64,000 nucleotides of DNA from Rhizophagus irregularis (taxonomy: Eukaryota; Glomeromycota; Glomeromycetes; Glomerales; Glomeraceae). Each line of letters opens with the position of its first letter. The first letter of the stretch is position 1. Below are positions 52,874 through 63,029 of the stretch, piece after piece. The translations under genes were made by a program, and so were the position numbers. Below the pieces are notes generated by a model. The model was not told where the DNA came from and did not search any database. It was given only the letters and a program-made list of their open reading frames with translations. Location of the stretch: positions 3,534,001 through 3,598,000 of the forward strand of contig NC_089443.1 of the NCBI RefSeq assembly GCF_026210795.1. Direction: 5' to 3'.

Positions 52874-53260
52874 TTAGTTTATGACATGATCTAATCTAAA
52901 TTCATTTGATGGTGACCTAATCGGGAGTCTTGTGACTTGATGAATAGGAAACGCCAGCGGGTATTTATAAACAATGGGCGTCGAAGAAGGTGTAGAAAAA
53001 GGTAAAGGTGTATATAGGTCATATCGTTCGAGTAGACTAGTTAAAGTCTCCCAGAGATAGTCTTGTGTATGGTGCTTAAGTCGTTGTGGAGCTGTCTCGT
53101 GCTTCTTGATAGCTTGTTTCAGTATCTTGAAGAAGGAGGGCCTATTGGTATATAGAAAGTTGTTATGGAGAAAATCCACAAAGTCTTTGTTATTAAGGAG
53201 TTCATTAGTTGCTGTTGTTCCAAGTTTGCTTATTCTGGGTGATACGCCTCTCCAGACCAT
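52874..53260 (-). CDS. Hypothetical protein, 128 codons, possibly a fragment
   Basis: An uninterrupted frame with balanced composition (TNELLNNKDFVDFLHNNF, LKQAIKKHETAPQRLKHH, DYLWETLTSLLERYDLYT). It is predicted mostly helical and soluble, with a Pro/Ser-rich C-terminal third. I do not recognise it. It could be one exon of a larger decayed gene continuing to the left. Confidence 0.35.
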   Translation of the reverse strand: MVWRGVSPRISKLGTTATNELLNNKDFVDFLHNNFLYTNRPSFFKILKQAIKKHETAPQRLKHHTQDYLWETLTSLLERYDLYTPLPFSTPSSTPIVYKYPLAFPIHQVTRLPIRSPSNEFRLDHVIN

Positions 53261-53491
53261 CTTTAGTCCAAGAACACCACAAAGAGAGAAAAAACGCGTA
53301 AAGAATAGGAATAAAAGAAAAAAAACAAAAGAAAATTTCTAATACTAAAATAAACTACAGTGGGTTTTTTGCTATCAAGTATTTACTTGAAGTATATGAA
53401 ATAAAATAAAAGTGTATTAACTATAAGCGAAGTAAAGAAAAAATAAAAAATAAAAGTTTTGTTATTGAAAAAATATGGTCCAGACAAGCCG

Positions 53492-53531
53492 TTTATGACT
53501 AAATAATATAATTATATTATTTAGTCATAAA
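53492..53531. repeat. 40-nt perfect palindrome
   Basis: TTTATGACTAAATAATATAA joined to its exact reverse complement, with no loop. It can form a cruciform. It lies just where the DNA changes towards the higher-GC accessory block and may mark a boundary. Confidence 0.9.
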
Positions 53532-53564
53532 GAAACTTGCATTGGTTATTTAGTAATAAAATAA

Positions 53565-53700
53565 TCTAACTATAACTAAATAATCTAAGTATGACTATAA
53601 ATAATCTAAATATAACTAAATAATCTAAGTATTACTATAAATAATCTAAATATAACTAAATAATTTAAATATATCTAAATAATCTAAAGTTAATAACCTA
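53565..53700. repeat. ~37-bp tandem repeat
   Basis: TATAACTAAATAATCTAAGT alternates with ACTATAAATAATCTAAA for about four periods. The ACTAAATAA core also occurs in the adjacent palindrome. Confidence 0.75.
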
Positions 53701-54519
53701 AATATGATTAAATACTCTAACTAAATAACCTGTTTGTGACAATTTTGTATACCTAGTTATTTTTCTTACTATATTCCTTCCCTTTGAATCCGCTTTTCTT
53801 TAGCTTTTTCCCATTTATTATTTGTGATCATGTGATTAAATAACCTAAATATTACTGTTACTAAATAATTGAAATGTACCTATTTTTGTTTGGTTCTCTG
53901 CGCCAATAATCGTTTTCTAATATAATTTATGTTATTGGGGTTCTATGGTTGATTGGTTATTAAATTCTATGTTGGAGGTCCAGCCTGTCTGCAATTATTT
54001 GGATTCTAAGTTTTATGATGAAGTTTTTGCCATTCTGCACCTCTTTGGTTGCCTGTTAAGGATTCGAGGGTGCTTTTCTTCTTTACCTATTTTGTTGCCT
54101 GCCAGAATGCCGAAATATGGTAAAAAAAAATATCGTGTCGGGTGGCGCAGTAGATTATAGTAGATTAATTTCAGCTGGCACTATGTCTTAATTCTGGCTG
54201 ATCTTTAGGGCATATAATTCGGGATTCAGCTTGGCGCCATAGTAGTGACCTGATAGTATCCTGAAACTGTCATGGAACTGGCAGGGAACTGACAGGGGAT
54301 TACCATGGAAATGTTATGGAACTGGTAGTTTGCCAGCTTGGATGCCAAATTATTATGTCCAAAAGCCGATTTTATGGAATAGTACTGGCCAAAATTATGG
54401 AGCGAATCTTGACTGTGCCTACTGCTCTGGTCACGTGATTCTGTTACGGCACCGAACACCCTCTGTCATAATATAGCAAATTTAGTTATCTGGTTGTCAC
54501 TAGTTCCGTATATTATGGC
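53701..54519. other. Left part of the accessory block, no assigned gene
   Basis: GC rises visibly here. Two short frames exist (53945-54160 + and 54226-54459 -), but neither resembles a known protein, so neither is called. GTCACTAGT occurs once at 54496-54504. Confidence 0.45.
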
Positions 54520-54835
54520 CGGCCCATTTAATTGCCAGAAGTGCGCCGATTTTGTAATCCTATTTGTTGCCGGTTTATGTATGCCAACTTCGTGTCCCTA
54601 GTAAAAGTAAAGTTGTGGTCGAATTTATGGAATATTACGTCATCGAAATTGAACAAAAATCTATTGCGCCAAAAATAAGAATAAAATTTATCTAACTTTA
54701 ATATCGATTTTGGGTATTCTATTGGGCGTGCAATTTGTATTAGCTTGGCCAGCCCATTTGTTTGCTAAGAAGTACACCATCTTGTGGTCTAACTATTGCG
54801 CCAGTATATGTATGCCGATTTCGTGTGCCGAGATT
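54520..54835. repeat. Two ~80-bp imperfect direct repeats, ~227 bp apart
   Basis: GGCCGGCCCATTTAATTGCC with GTTGCCGGTTTATGTATGCC (about 54520-54600) recurs as GGCCAGCCCATTTGTTTGC with GCGCCAGTATATGTATGCCG (about 54747-54835). Function unknown; possibly duplicated regulatory sequence. Confidence 0.7.
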
Positions 54836-54925
54836 TGAATCATTAGAACGCATTTATATTATATTTTACCACATTTTCAGGCATATTAGGATATAAATTG
54901 GGACGATTTTTTGTTGTCATCGGCT

Positions 54926-55319
54926 GTCACTAGTGTCCTTTAGTTCCGAATACTAACTGGTGACAGAACTAGTGACAGCTTTGTTATCTTTCTTGAGATT
55001 ATTAGGCTATTTTATTTCTTTCTTGATTAGTGTCACTAGTGTCACTAGTAAAAGAATAATAAATTAGAAAAAAAAAAAATCAAATTTTTTCTATGCTACC
55101 TACTTTACACAAGATATATTATAATAAATGTATGCTATAAAAAAATAAAAAAAGTTAAGGAACTCAGATTTTTTCCAGTGACACTAGTGACACTAGTGAC
55201 ATCCATCAAGAAAGGTTTCTTTCAGCCTAGAATTCTTAAAGAGCCTATCGTTCGCGTCACTAGTTCTGTCACTGGCTTTTTTTTCTAGTGACACGATCCC
55301 TTTGGAATCCACTAGTGAC
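54926..55319. other. Iterated inverted-repeat region (candidate replication origin or element end)
   Basis: Eight exact copies of GTCACTAGT lie here: plus orientation at 54926, 55032, 55041 and 55256; minus orientation (ACTAGTGAC) at 54968, 55183, 55192 and 55311. A ninth is at 54496. Beyond the nonamers, the left arm (about 54940-55049) and right arm (about 55183-55290) are imperfect reverse complements, sharing ATCAAGAAAG, AGCCTA and GTCACTAGTTCTGTCAC in order. They flank an AT-rich core (55050-55182). The outermost motifs also pair (GTCACTAGTG / CACTAGTGAC). Iterons plus an AT-rich core resemble an origin. A MITE or fused inverted terminal repeats are the alternatives; no target duplication is visible. 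Confidence 0.7.
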
Positions 55320-55341
55320 AAGTTGTATTATTTTTGTTTAC

Positions 55342-55593
55342 CTATAAATTATTTACCAATAACTGCGTCGAAGCCAAGTTCGCCAGCTTGTTCCGATGGT
55401 ACTGTTCTTTTTTACGGTGCTTTCTAGCATGAATATCGCAAAATCCATATCTGCCATAAGTTAATTCACCGCATTCTTTGCAGGGTATCTGAGAAGGAGA
55501 ATTGCAGTGAATATGGCATCCCTTCGGATGGTAGCATCCCCGATTGCAAATCTTACCACTCCTATGAATATAAGTACATCGATAAAATACCAT
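55342..55593 (-). CDS. Small Cys/His-rich (zinc-binding) protein, 83 aa
   Basis: Two probable zinc modules are visible: CTYIHRSGKICNRGCYHPKG followed by CHIHC, and PCKECGELTYGRYGFCDIHA. A Lys/Arg/His-rich C-terminus (ARKHRKKEQYHRNK) suggests nucleic-acid binding. Intronless. It is transcribed away from the polymerase gene, its start 125 bp from the polymerase start. I do not recognise a named family. The spacing of Cys and His residues is the only functional clue. Confidence 0.65.
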   Translation of the reverse strand: MVFYRCTYIHRSGKICNRGCYHPKGCHIHCNSPSQIPCKECGELTYGRYGFCDIHARKHRKKEQYHRNKLANLASTQLLVNNL

Positions 55594-55718
55594 TTTTAAT
55601 AACTATGAATAGTCGGTTTATGTGTCGATTTATATATTTCGGAATTAATTTTCATTTTAAACTTATTTCTCCCGGAGTATATAGTTTCTCTCGAACTGTA
55701 TATTTGTGATATAATAAC
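55594..55718. promoter_or_regulatory. 125-bp divergent upstream region of the polymerase
   Basis: Separates the head-to-head zinc protein and DNA polymerase starts. AT-rich, with TATATATTTC near 55631 and GAGTATATAGTTTC near 55676 as possible TATA-like elements. Confidence 0.45.
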
Positions 55719-58700
55719 ATGACCCAATCCTCACTTTCAGAGTTCCTCTCCGACGCGCCCGCCCCTCTTCGCCCAGAGGTCGAAAAAGATAAAACATCAG
55801 GTCGGGTAATCAGATATGGAAGTGAGAATTACTTGTCGGGCCTTCCAACTCGTGATGAACTAGTTGCGAGAAACAATGGGGGCTCGACTTCAACTCTCAA
55901 TGACGAAATAGCGAACCATCGAGGTATTCCATTCATGCCAGTTGACATAGGAGAAGCTAAAGAATATTTTAATCAAATTCCTCATTATATTCTTCGCCTC
56001 TATGGGTATCTCGTCAATGGCTAGAAAGCAGTTGTCGCCATTACCGGTATCAAGGTATTTTTCGATATTCGTGTTCCCAGCAATACAAGTATCCCTAAAT
56101 TCTGGTCTAAAGTGAAGGGCATTCTTGCTACTGGGAAAGACAACGAGGGGAAGACCGTAAACATGAATCTAATCCAGATGGAATGTATAAAGGCATATCC
56201 TATTCGTGGATACTATGCAGAAAAAAAGCCATATCTTCGCATTGTCACACCTAATAAAGATCTAAGGTTCACCGCTCTCGATATTATCTCAAGCTACAAT
56301 TCAAAGGTTGATCCTGAATGTAAAATAGAGACAGCTTCAGACGATACAGGCACATATTATCGTAAAGTTGCGAGAGAGTATAGAATACCTTTTTCCGGGT
56401 GGGGATTAATAAGTGATTATAGATATAATTTCAGTGCACCTTATTATGCAAAATCCCAACATTGTCCACATGCATTTTATGTCCACATTGAAAACTTTCG
56501 TCCTATAGACAATTTTGAACCATTTTACAAAATATACCCATCTTCTCTCTTTACCTATGACCGAGCATTAGTCCTAACATGGGATATAGAAACATACGAC
56601 TCACGTGGGTCAGGAAACTTCCCAGAAGCTAAAAATGACACATCTCAAGTTTTTACGATCTGTATGACCCTGCATTGGAAAGATGATCTGATCCCCTTAG
56701 AGCGGATATGTTTAGTTGATGTAGAAACGGAACCAGACCCGCGCTGGATTACGATTATATGCGGAAACCAGACTAATATAATAAAGGCGTTCGCTTTATG
56801 TTGGAAAGCTTTTGCCCCAGACATCGAACTTGGATTTAATGATTCAGGATACGATTGGCCTTTCATTGTGGAAAAGGCCACCAAATTAAATGTTCTCGAG
56901 TGGATGGTCCAGCGAATGTCGGCAAACCCGCATAAGAAAGCTGATGCTGAATCTATCCTCACTTGGAATTATTTTGGCGGAAAAGGGAAGCCACTAACTA
57001 ATGGTTTCTTCCGAAGGGACCAGTACGTAAAGAAAGAGGACAGAGGTCCCAAAAAAGCGTTAGGACGGGAATCTATCAATATCAAAATCAATCCCTCTTT
57101 GACTTTCGAATCCTCTTTTCTTAAACTTCCGGGGTGTGTACCGATCGATGTTCGCGCAAGTTTTATGCAACTTCACCCCCGCTCTGAGAAAACATCACTA
57201 AAATACTTCTTAGAAAAATATGGTCTCGATGGTAAAGCCGATATGCCCATGAGCAAATTATGGAAGTATTATTCGGAAGCGAAAGACAGGGCTTCCGACT
57301 CTTCCAAAAAACATATGCATGAAATCGTAAATTATTGTGTTATAGATGCTTTACGTTGTCAGGAGCTCATGGTCAAATCTAATGTTATAAATGATTACAG
57401 AGAGGTGGCCTCAATCGCTCATATATCATTATTCGACTCACATTATTATGCTATAGGAACGAAAGTATCCAATCTCTTAGGCGCTGAAGCTTGGGCGCAG
57501 GACATTCTATACACCACGAAAATTTCCAATCAGAAAGCATCTGGGAAGTTTCCAGAAGCGTATGTGTTCCCGCCAGAAAAGGGTCTTGAAAATAAGCGTC
57601 CTGTCACTGGTTTAGACTTTAGATCCTTGTATCCTAGCATAATTATGACTTACAACCTCTCACCCGAGAAGATGGTCTCAACACTTTCGGAAGTAGATAA
57701 GTTAAAGAGAGAGAATAAAGTGCTTCACAGTATCGAGTTCAAGTATGGCGGTAAACCTGTGCGAGCCTGGACCATACGGCATGGAAATAAATCTGATCAG
57801 GAAGGTCTATTTACAAAAATATTGAAAAATCTGCTCAATATACGGAATGAATTAAAGGCCCAACTTAAAGTTCTCGGAAAGAAAAAGGAATATATGGGGA
57901 AAGTTAAAAGTAAAATGGATTCAGCTGGCGGATCTTTCCTGGTAGTGAACGCAATCAAAGATGTTTTATCCTCTGTAAAAAATACTGAGAGGCACGCAGA
58001 GATGACCAAGATCCTAAGTCCCTTTATTGTTCCGGAGGAGCGATCTGATGGAGCTGATTTATCATATGATGATTTTATGAAAAAATATAGTTCTATTTGT
58101 TTTGAATACAATTCTTTAAATTCGAAGCAGAAGGCGATTAAATTATATATGAATTCGTTCTATGGTGTGACCGGCCAAAGTGATTTCCCGTTCTATACAC
58201 TAGCACTTGCTGGGGGTGTTACTTCAGCTGGGCGAGAGAATATCAAATTCGTCGCAGAATTCGTGAAAAAGAAGGGCTTTGGGATAAAATACGGGGATAC
58301 TGATTCCCTATATCTCACTTGCCCAGATTCTTATTATGAGAAATGTGATCTGGCCTACAATAGCGGGAAAGGCACAATTTCGAAGCTAGAGTACTGGACC
58401 GAAATGGTCACAATTACTATGGGCGTAATGGAGAAATTGCGTAATGAAGTAAACAGTTTTCTTAGGCTGAAAACCAGATCGGGTTATCTCGAAATGGCTT
58501 ATGAAGAAGTGCTATTCCCAGTAGTCTTCACTGGGAAGAAAAAATATTTTGGCACCAAGCATGAAGATGCAGTAAACTTCGGTCTGAAGGATCCTTTCAT
58601 AAGAGGAATTGATACTGTGAAACAGGGCAAATCCCAGCTTTTTAAAACCATAGGTGAGCGGATTATGAGTGAAGTCAGGGATATCAACAACGAGCGCTCT

Positions 58701-59747
58701 CTCCATAAAATTGTTGAGGATGTTCTCAGAGATGCTATAATCTATCCCAACTAATGGAGTTTCGAGCAGTTTATAGAGACTGATGCATGGAAACCCGATA
58801 AAGACAACAAAGCCGTTCAGCGATTTATGGGACGAATGCAAGGGGAATATGATAGTAGGATTCCAGTGCCAGATGGACGCTTTAGTTATATAGTGGCCCA
58901 CCCCGAGACCACTTTTGATTTGCATGGCAGAAAGTTAAAACCAACTAAAGGCGAAAAAATGGAATTCGCCGATGTAGCTAAGGAATTGGGGAAGGAACTA
59001 GATTTATACCATTATTTCGAAAAAACTATTATTGGCCTCTGTGCCTGATTTATCATGTATGACAAGAAGTATGAGCCAGAACCCTCAAGTCGAATCATGC
59101 GAATCGAAGACCCAGATGAGAAATATAAGCAAATTGATGACTACGCTCAAAACAAGGCCAAGTCATGGCTTGAGGGATTCGTAAAAGAAAATATCATAGT
59201 CAATGGTGTTACTTCCAAGATGATGGAATCTCGTGAGATTGCTTACAAGCGTGCTTACAGAACTGCGGTCAAAAAGGCACAAGAAATGTTGTATCAAAAG
59301 ATAGGGTACTTATACGAAATATTTCATGGTGAATGGCTTAGCTACGAGATTTTCATGGTAAGTAACCCTATCGAGGTATTATGGGAGAAATTTATGAAAT
59401 GTGCTAGGAAAATTTCAAAAGATAAAAACCTCTCAGTAGATGACGAAATGAAGAAAAAAATATGCTCTGACTTTGCTCGATATCCTAGTGAGCTTGTAAA
59501 ATGCATTGAAGAGTATAATTTATTCTTTCACAAATTGGTCTATCATATGCGTTACAAAGAGCATGTATCAATTCCAGAAGAAATCGGCCCAGTTTCATCC
59601 ATGCGAAAAAATGAGATAATTGCTGACCTACCTGCCTTACCTCATATATCAGAAATTGGGGCATTAGACGACATTAATAATTTATGGTATTTCCATCTTG
59701 AGGATATAACTGGGTCAGAGGCGCTAGCAAAGTACTTAAATAGATAA
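55719..59747 (+). pseudogene. Family B DNA polymerase, one frame with three in-frame stops
   Basis: A single reading frame of 1,343 codons, intronless, interrupted by TAG (56022-56024), TAA (58752-58754) and TGA (59046-59048), with no frameshift over 4 kb. Protein-like sequence continues directly across each stop. Domains: N-terminal beta-rich region; 3'-5' exonuclease with DIET (Exo I, about 56583), [10 protein letters not shown] (Exo II, about 56835) and YCVIDA (Exo III, about 57335); polymerase motif [11 protein letters not shown] (about 57613), motif [10 protein letters not shown] (about 58138), motif C YGDTDS (about 58288); thumb and C-terminal helical region after 59055. The DIET and DFxSLYPSII forms fit replicative (delta-like, nucleo-cytoplasmic large DNA virus-like) polymerases better than protein-primed Polinton polymerases. 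The largest uninterrupted piece (56112-58754) holds every catalytic motif. Likely a recently inactivated gene of an integrated virus or large mobile element; readthrough is a less likely alternative. Confidence 0.88.
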
Positions 59748-60047
59748 TATTGTTAAGTACTCTTAACGGGGTGTGGTAATTCCGGCTAAGAATCCATACA
59801 ATATTATTTATATATATATTTTTTTCTCTTGCAATAATACCGGCTAACTTCAATTTTTATCTTCGAACTTCCGACCTCCGATCATATAGCCCGGCCACAG
59901 ATATGCCCGGAGATGATCATTAGTATTTTTCAGCCGGGGCCGGCCAATAACATGTGATATACTCCGTGGCTAAGGCCTATTTTTGCGAAGCGCCTTAACG
60001 GCTATTTTGGATCACTAGTGTTTTTAAACATAAGCTTTATTGGTATA
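59748..60047. other. Intergenic region after the polymerase
   Basis: Contains repeated CCGGCTAA and CCGG motifs, a small stem (TAAGGC ... GCCTTA, about 59971-59998) and a partial iteron TCACTAGTG at 60012. No gene seen. Confidence 0.4.
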
Positions 60048-60329
60048 ATGGCTGAACTACGTGACCAAGTTTCCCAGTACATAGACTTCGAACCTAACAA
60101 AATCCATTTCCCAATCACAGAAGATGATAGATGGTTATTTCGCAAAATAATAGCAGATCAGGAAGGGATGAGAGATATCGTAATGGATGACTATCAATAT
60201 TTACTACAACACGGTCATAATGGTAAGGGAGGTAACCGGATCTATATTGGATGGTTGTTTGCATGTACACTGGCCCAAGCTAAAAAGATATTAATAAATC
60301 CGCCCGAAGATTTATCAAAAAGGTATTAA
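60048..60329 (+). CDS. Hypothetical protein, 93 aa
   Basis: Starts MAELRDQVSQYIDFEPNK; an upstream in-frame ATG at 60018 would add ten hydrophobic residues but is less likely. Soluble alpha/beta-looking sequence (FPITEDDRWLFRKIIADQ, YQYLLQHGHNGKGGNRIY). No recognised domain. After the TAA an open stretch of about 20 codons rich in Lys continues in the -1 frame (KKVLSPHPKKIQKFARA), entered at an A5 run. That may be a damaged C-terminus or chance. Confidence 0.55.
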   Translation: MAELRDQVSQYIDFEPNKIHFPITEDDRWLFRKIIADQEGMRDIVMDDYQYLLQHGHNGKGGNRIYIGWLFACTLAQAKKILINPPEDLSKRY

Positions 60330-60457
60330 GCCCACATCCAAAGAAGATTCAGAAGTTCGCTCGCGCCAGTACTTATACGGTAGTCGATTAGATATTGAGA
60401 TAATAAATATCCGGCCTATTTATATATTTTTCGTATGTGAAATATCGGTCATTTTTT

Positions 60458-61353
60458 TTATTCATACTCCATGGATTCCACCATTTCCTGACTACGAGCC
60501 ATATAACCACAATCAGTAGTAAGGCAAGCATGGAATATGTTATCATCGGCAACATTAGAGAACTCGCAACGACAGGAATAGCCGGTGCTAGAGATATTTC
60601 TTAGGACAATGGTACTGCTTCTGCGCCACCCGATTCCAAAGGAATCCCCTCACTCGAAATTATTTGGGACGAAGTATTTTTCTTTAACGCTAACTGGTCC
60701 TTGAGGGACCTATTTTCCTCCATTAATTTTAATCGTTCTGAAGACCGGCTATCTATTTCCTATTTGAATATATTATTTGACGACTCTATCCCCTTTTCCA
60801 TACATTCTATTGTATATTCTTTCGAATTACGGTCCTCCTTCGCATGTTCCAATTCAAGCCTGAGAGATTCTATTTCGGATGAGCTTATTTGGGCCGGCTC
60901 CCCTCCCATTGCATCCAAATCATGATATGTGCGCTCTAGATCTATGTCCTCCAACTTACCTTCCAATTCACGTATTTTAGTTTCAAGAGAAAGAATCTGG
61001 ACTTTGTCAGCGAACGAAGCTTTCTGGGCCAAAGTTGCCTCTCTCTTTAGCGTTTTAATATTTGATTTGAGTGATTTGACTTCGGCTTCGAGTTCAATAC
61101 GGGACCTCCGTTCAGAAATAAGTTGGGATCTAACTTTAGCGCTAGACGCATTTAACTGGCTAATCTTATTTCCAATATCCTCCTCTCGCTCTGAATACTC
61201 CAAATTTTCAGCCTGTAACTTTTCATTGAAGTCGATAATTTCAGAGTTAAAATCGATAGCAGTTCTTATTTTTTTTTCGAGCTCTTGCTCATATGTACTA
61301 CCCAGCCGATGTCTTCTATTTTTTATATCTTTCAATGTATGCACATTGGACAT
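60458..61353 (-). pseudogene. Coiled-coil protein with Cys-rich tail, interrupted
   Basis: The main frame (61353 to TAG at 60762-60760) encodes 197 residues, nearly all heptad-patterned coiled coil (LEAEVKSLKSNIKTLKREAT, LSLETKIRELEGKLEDIDLE). The same frame continues after the TAG to 60601 with more heptads (ERLKLMEENRSLKDQLALKK). In the -1 frame the region 60458-60600 encodes a Cys-rich segment ending in stop (YSCRCEFSN, then FHACLTTDCGYMARS), which looks like a zinc-binding C-terminus of the same protein. I infer one original gene of about 290 codons damaged by one nonsense and one -1 change. Function unknown; structural or scaffold roles are possible. Confidence 0.55.
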
Positions 61354-61616
61354 AATCTTGGCATGGTTATATAGCAGGAAAAAAATGCGCGTAACTAAAT
61401 TTCATCTATAGGGCATTTTTTATTTTTTCTTGTCAAAATAAAATATCAAATATTCTTTATTGAGAAACATCACTTTTCATCATTTTTTATCATTTTTCAT
61501 TGTTTTTTATTGTTCAAAAACCATAAATATTGTTTTTTATCGTTCAAAAAACATAAATATTGTTTTTTATATTTTTTTATCATTCTAAAATATTGCTAGA
61601 AATTACTGGAGGAATT
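61354..61616. promoter_or_regulatory. Divergent upstream region with ~41-bp repeats
   Basis: Separates the coiled-coil (-) and HTH-like (+) genes. It contains tandem ATTGTTTTTTATCGTTCAAA-type units (about 61499-61570) and CATTTTTCATC repeats. Confidence 0.5.
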
Positions 61617-62141
61617 ATGCCTAGCCGATTTTTAAAAACTCATTATCGACGAGGTGCTAGTGTTTTAACGCCTGAGCAGATCGAAGAAATTAGATGCCTT
61701 AAAAATAAGGTTCCTGCGTATATGATAGTAAGGAACTACCATATTAATAAAGATCGCGTCTCCGATATATGGGACGATTGTGAACGTCTACAACAGAGTG
61801 GGGAATATGTATTAGCAGATATGTTACCGGAGCCATCAAACCATGACGATATAGTTCACTTTAAGAATGATCCTTTAGGTCCTCTAAATATTTCCTCAGA
61901 GAATCACGGTGAATGTGACATCATTTCCGATAGCAAGAAAAAAAAGACTGGAGGAAAGAAGTCGAAGTCTAATTCCACGTTAGCTTTGTCAGCATCATCT
62001 ATTGAGACTCAACCAATCCCAGCTTCAAAGAAGGATACAAACAATATGGATGCATTGTATGAGAAGATGATCGAAAAAAGCACAAAAATTTTAGATGAAA
62101 AAAAGAAGCGTTATCCTGAAAATAACTTGCCTATTCCCTAA
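61617..62141 (+). CDS. HTH-like protein, 174 aa
   Basis: Start ATG at 61617 (MPSRFLKTHYRRGASVLTPE); no ATG lies upstream in this frame. Residues about 15-60 (LTPEQIEEIRCLKNKVPAYM, IVRNYHINKDRVSDIWDDCE) read as a helix-turn-helix of the homeodomain-like transposase/resolvase type. The rest is a disordered Ser/Lys-rich linker with a basic cluster (KKKKTGGKKSKS) and a C-terminal helix (ALYEKMIEKSTKILDEKKKR). Likely DNA-binding; target unknown. Its last 11 bp overlap the tail of the convergent protease frame. Confidence 0.6.
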   Translation: MPSRFLKTHYRRGASVLTPEQIEEIRCLKNKVPAYMIVRNYHINKDRVSDIWDDCERLQQSGEYVLADMLPEPSNHDDIVHFKNDPLGPLNISSENHGECDIISDSKKKKTGGKKSKSNSTLALSASSIETQPIPASKKDTNNMDALYEKMIEKSTKILDEKKKRYPENNLPIP

Positions 62142-63029
62142 GAAGACTTTCGCAAAACTCATTGATTTCTGAATTATACTTAAGAGTGCTATATAGCATT
62201 TTTTCAAGTTCCTTATAACTCACTTTTTTTTTAATGTACCATCTTCGCTTAAATCTTGTGAAATGCAGTCTGGAGTTGACAGATCATCACATTCAGAAGT
62301 AGTGGTCACACAATTCACCTCAAGCTTGTTCTTGACCTTATGCATAGTGACCGGGATAATATAGTCCTTCCCATTAAGAGGGATCTTTAGCTCATTTGTA
62401 TTCCAATCCACTGCGCATCCATATTTCTTTAGGAGTTGATTAGAAAATATTAGCGTTGGCTTGTGATAATCCACAACTACAAAATCTTTATAAATGATGC
62501 ACCCAGGAGCTAGAGTAATGGGCAGATTGCGGACAATACCAATAGATTCAATCGGGACAGTAGCTACACCGCTAAGGTCATGTTTTTCAGATTTATCTAT
62601 TTTGTCCTTAGTACGATCAACAATGTTTTTCGTTATAATTGGAGGCTCAGCTCCGGAGTCTAGAGTCATGGCTGGAATCTTCAAGCGCCCGATTTTGCAC
62701 TTTATAGTGGCAACACTGGTTTTCGGCTCCTTCTTCTTGACGAAGTCAATCTCCATAGGATCATCTAAAGACTCCTCTTCCAGACTGGACTCATCCGAAT
62801 CTTTTGAAGATGATGATACATCATTTTGGGATACTATCTTTGCCTCCGTAGAAGCCACTATCTGTTTGGACGCAATGAGACCAGAATCTTGAAAAAAATG
62901 TGGGGGGAAGATTAGTTTAAGCTCACTATGAAGGACTTTACGAATAGTCTCCTCTAGTGGTATTTCTCTCAGCTTGGCACTAGACATCTCTTTAGAGGAT
63001 AATTTCTCGGATTCACTCCTCTTCTTCAC
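62131..63029 (-). CDS. Retropepsin-like aspartic protease region
   Basis: The frame 63029-62220 encodes a Ser/Glu-rich leader, then a retropepsin-like domain: VATIKCKIGRLKIPAMTLDS, with catalytic Asp in DSGAE, then VVVDYHKPTLIFSNQLLKKY and AVDWNTNELKIP. No ATG opens it; it begins inside the A9 run at the end of the zinc-knuckle frame, so it is most simply the -1 continuation of that frame. It stops at TGA (62222-62220), directly after another A AAA AAG heptamer. The -1 frame there continues 30 codons to TAG at 62131. No reverse transcriptase, RNase H or integrase follows. Cleavage of the gag-like protein is inference from family knowledge. Confidence 0.72.

Noticed and set aside
54134-54150. 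13-mer TCGGGTGGCGCAG shared with the minus strand near 60617
   Set aside because: One short match, different surroundings, and coding on one side only; not enough to call a repeat.
61354-61411. Coding on the plus strand across 60701-61411
   Set aside because: Long antisense frames there mirror the coiled-coil gene; their Ser/Leu-rich composition is that of a complement.
62131-62223. 30-codon -1 tail as proof of a functional protease C-terminus
   Set aside because: The antisense strand has a similarly long open stretch here, so length alone is not evidence; only the slippery-site context is notable.
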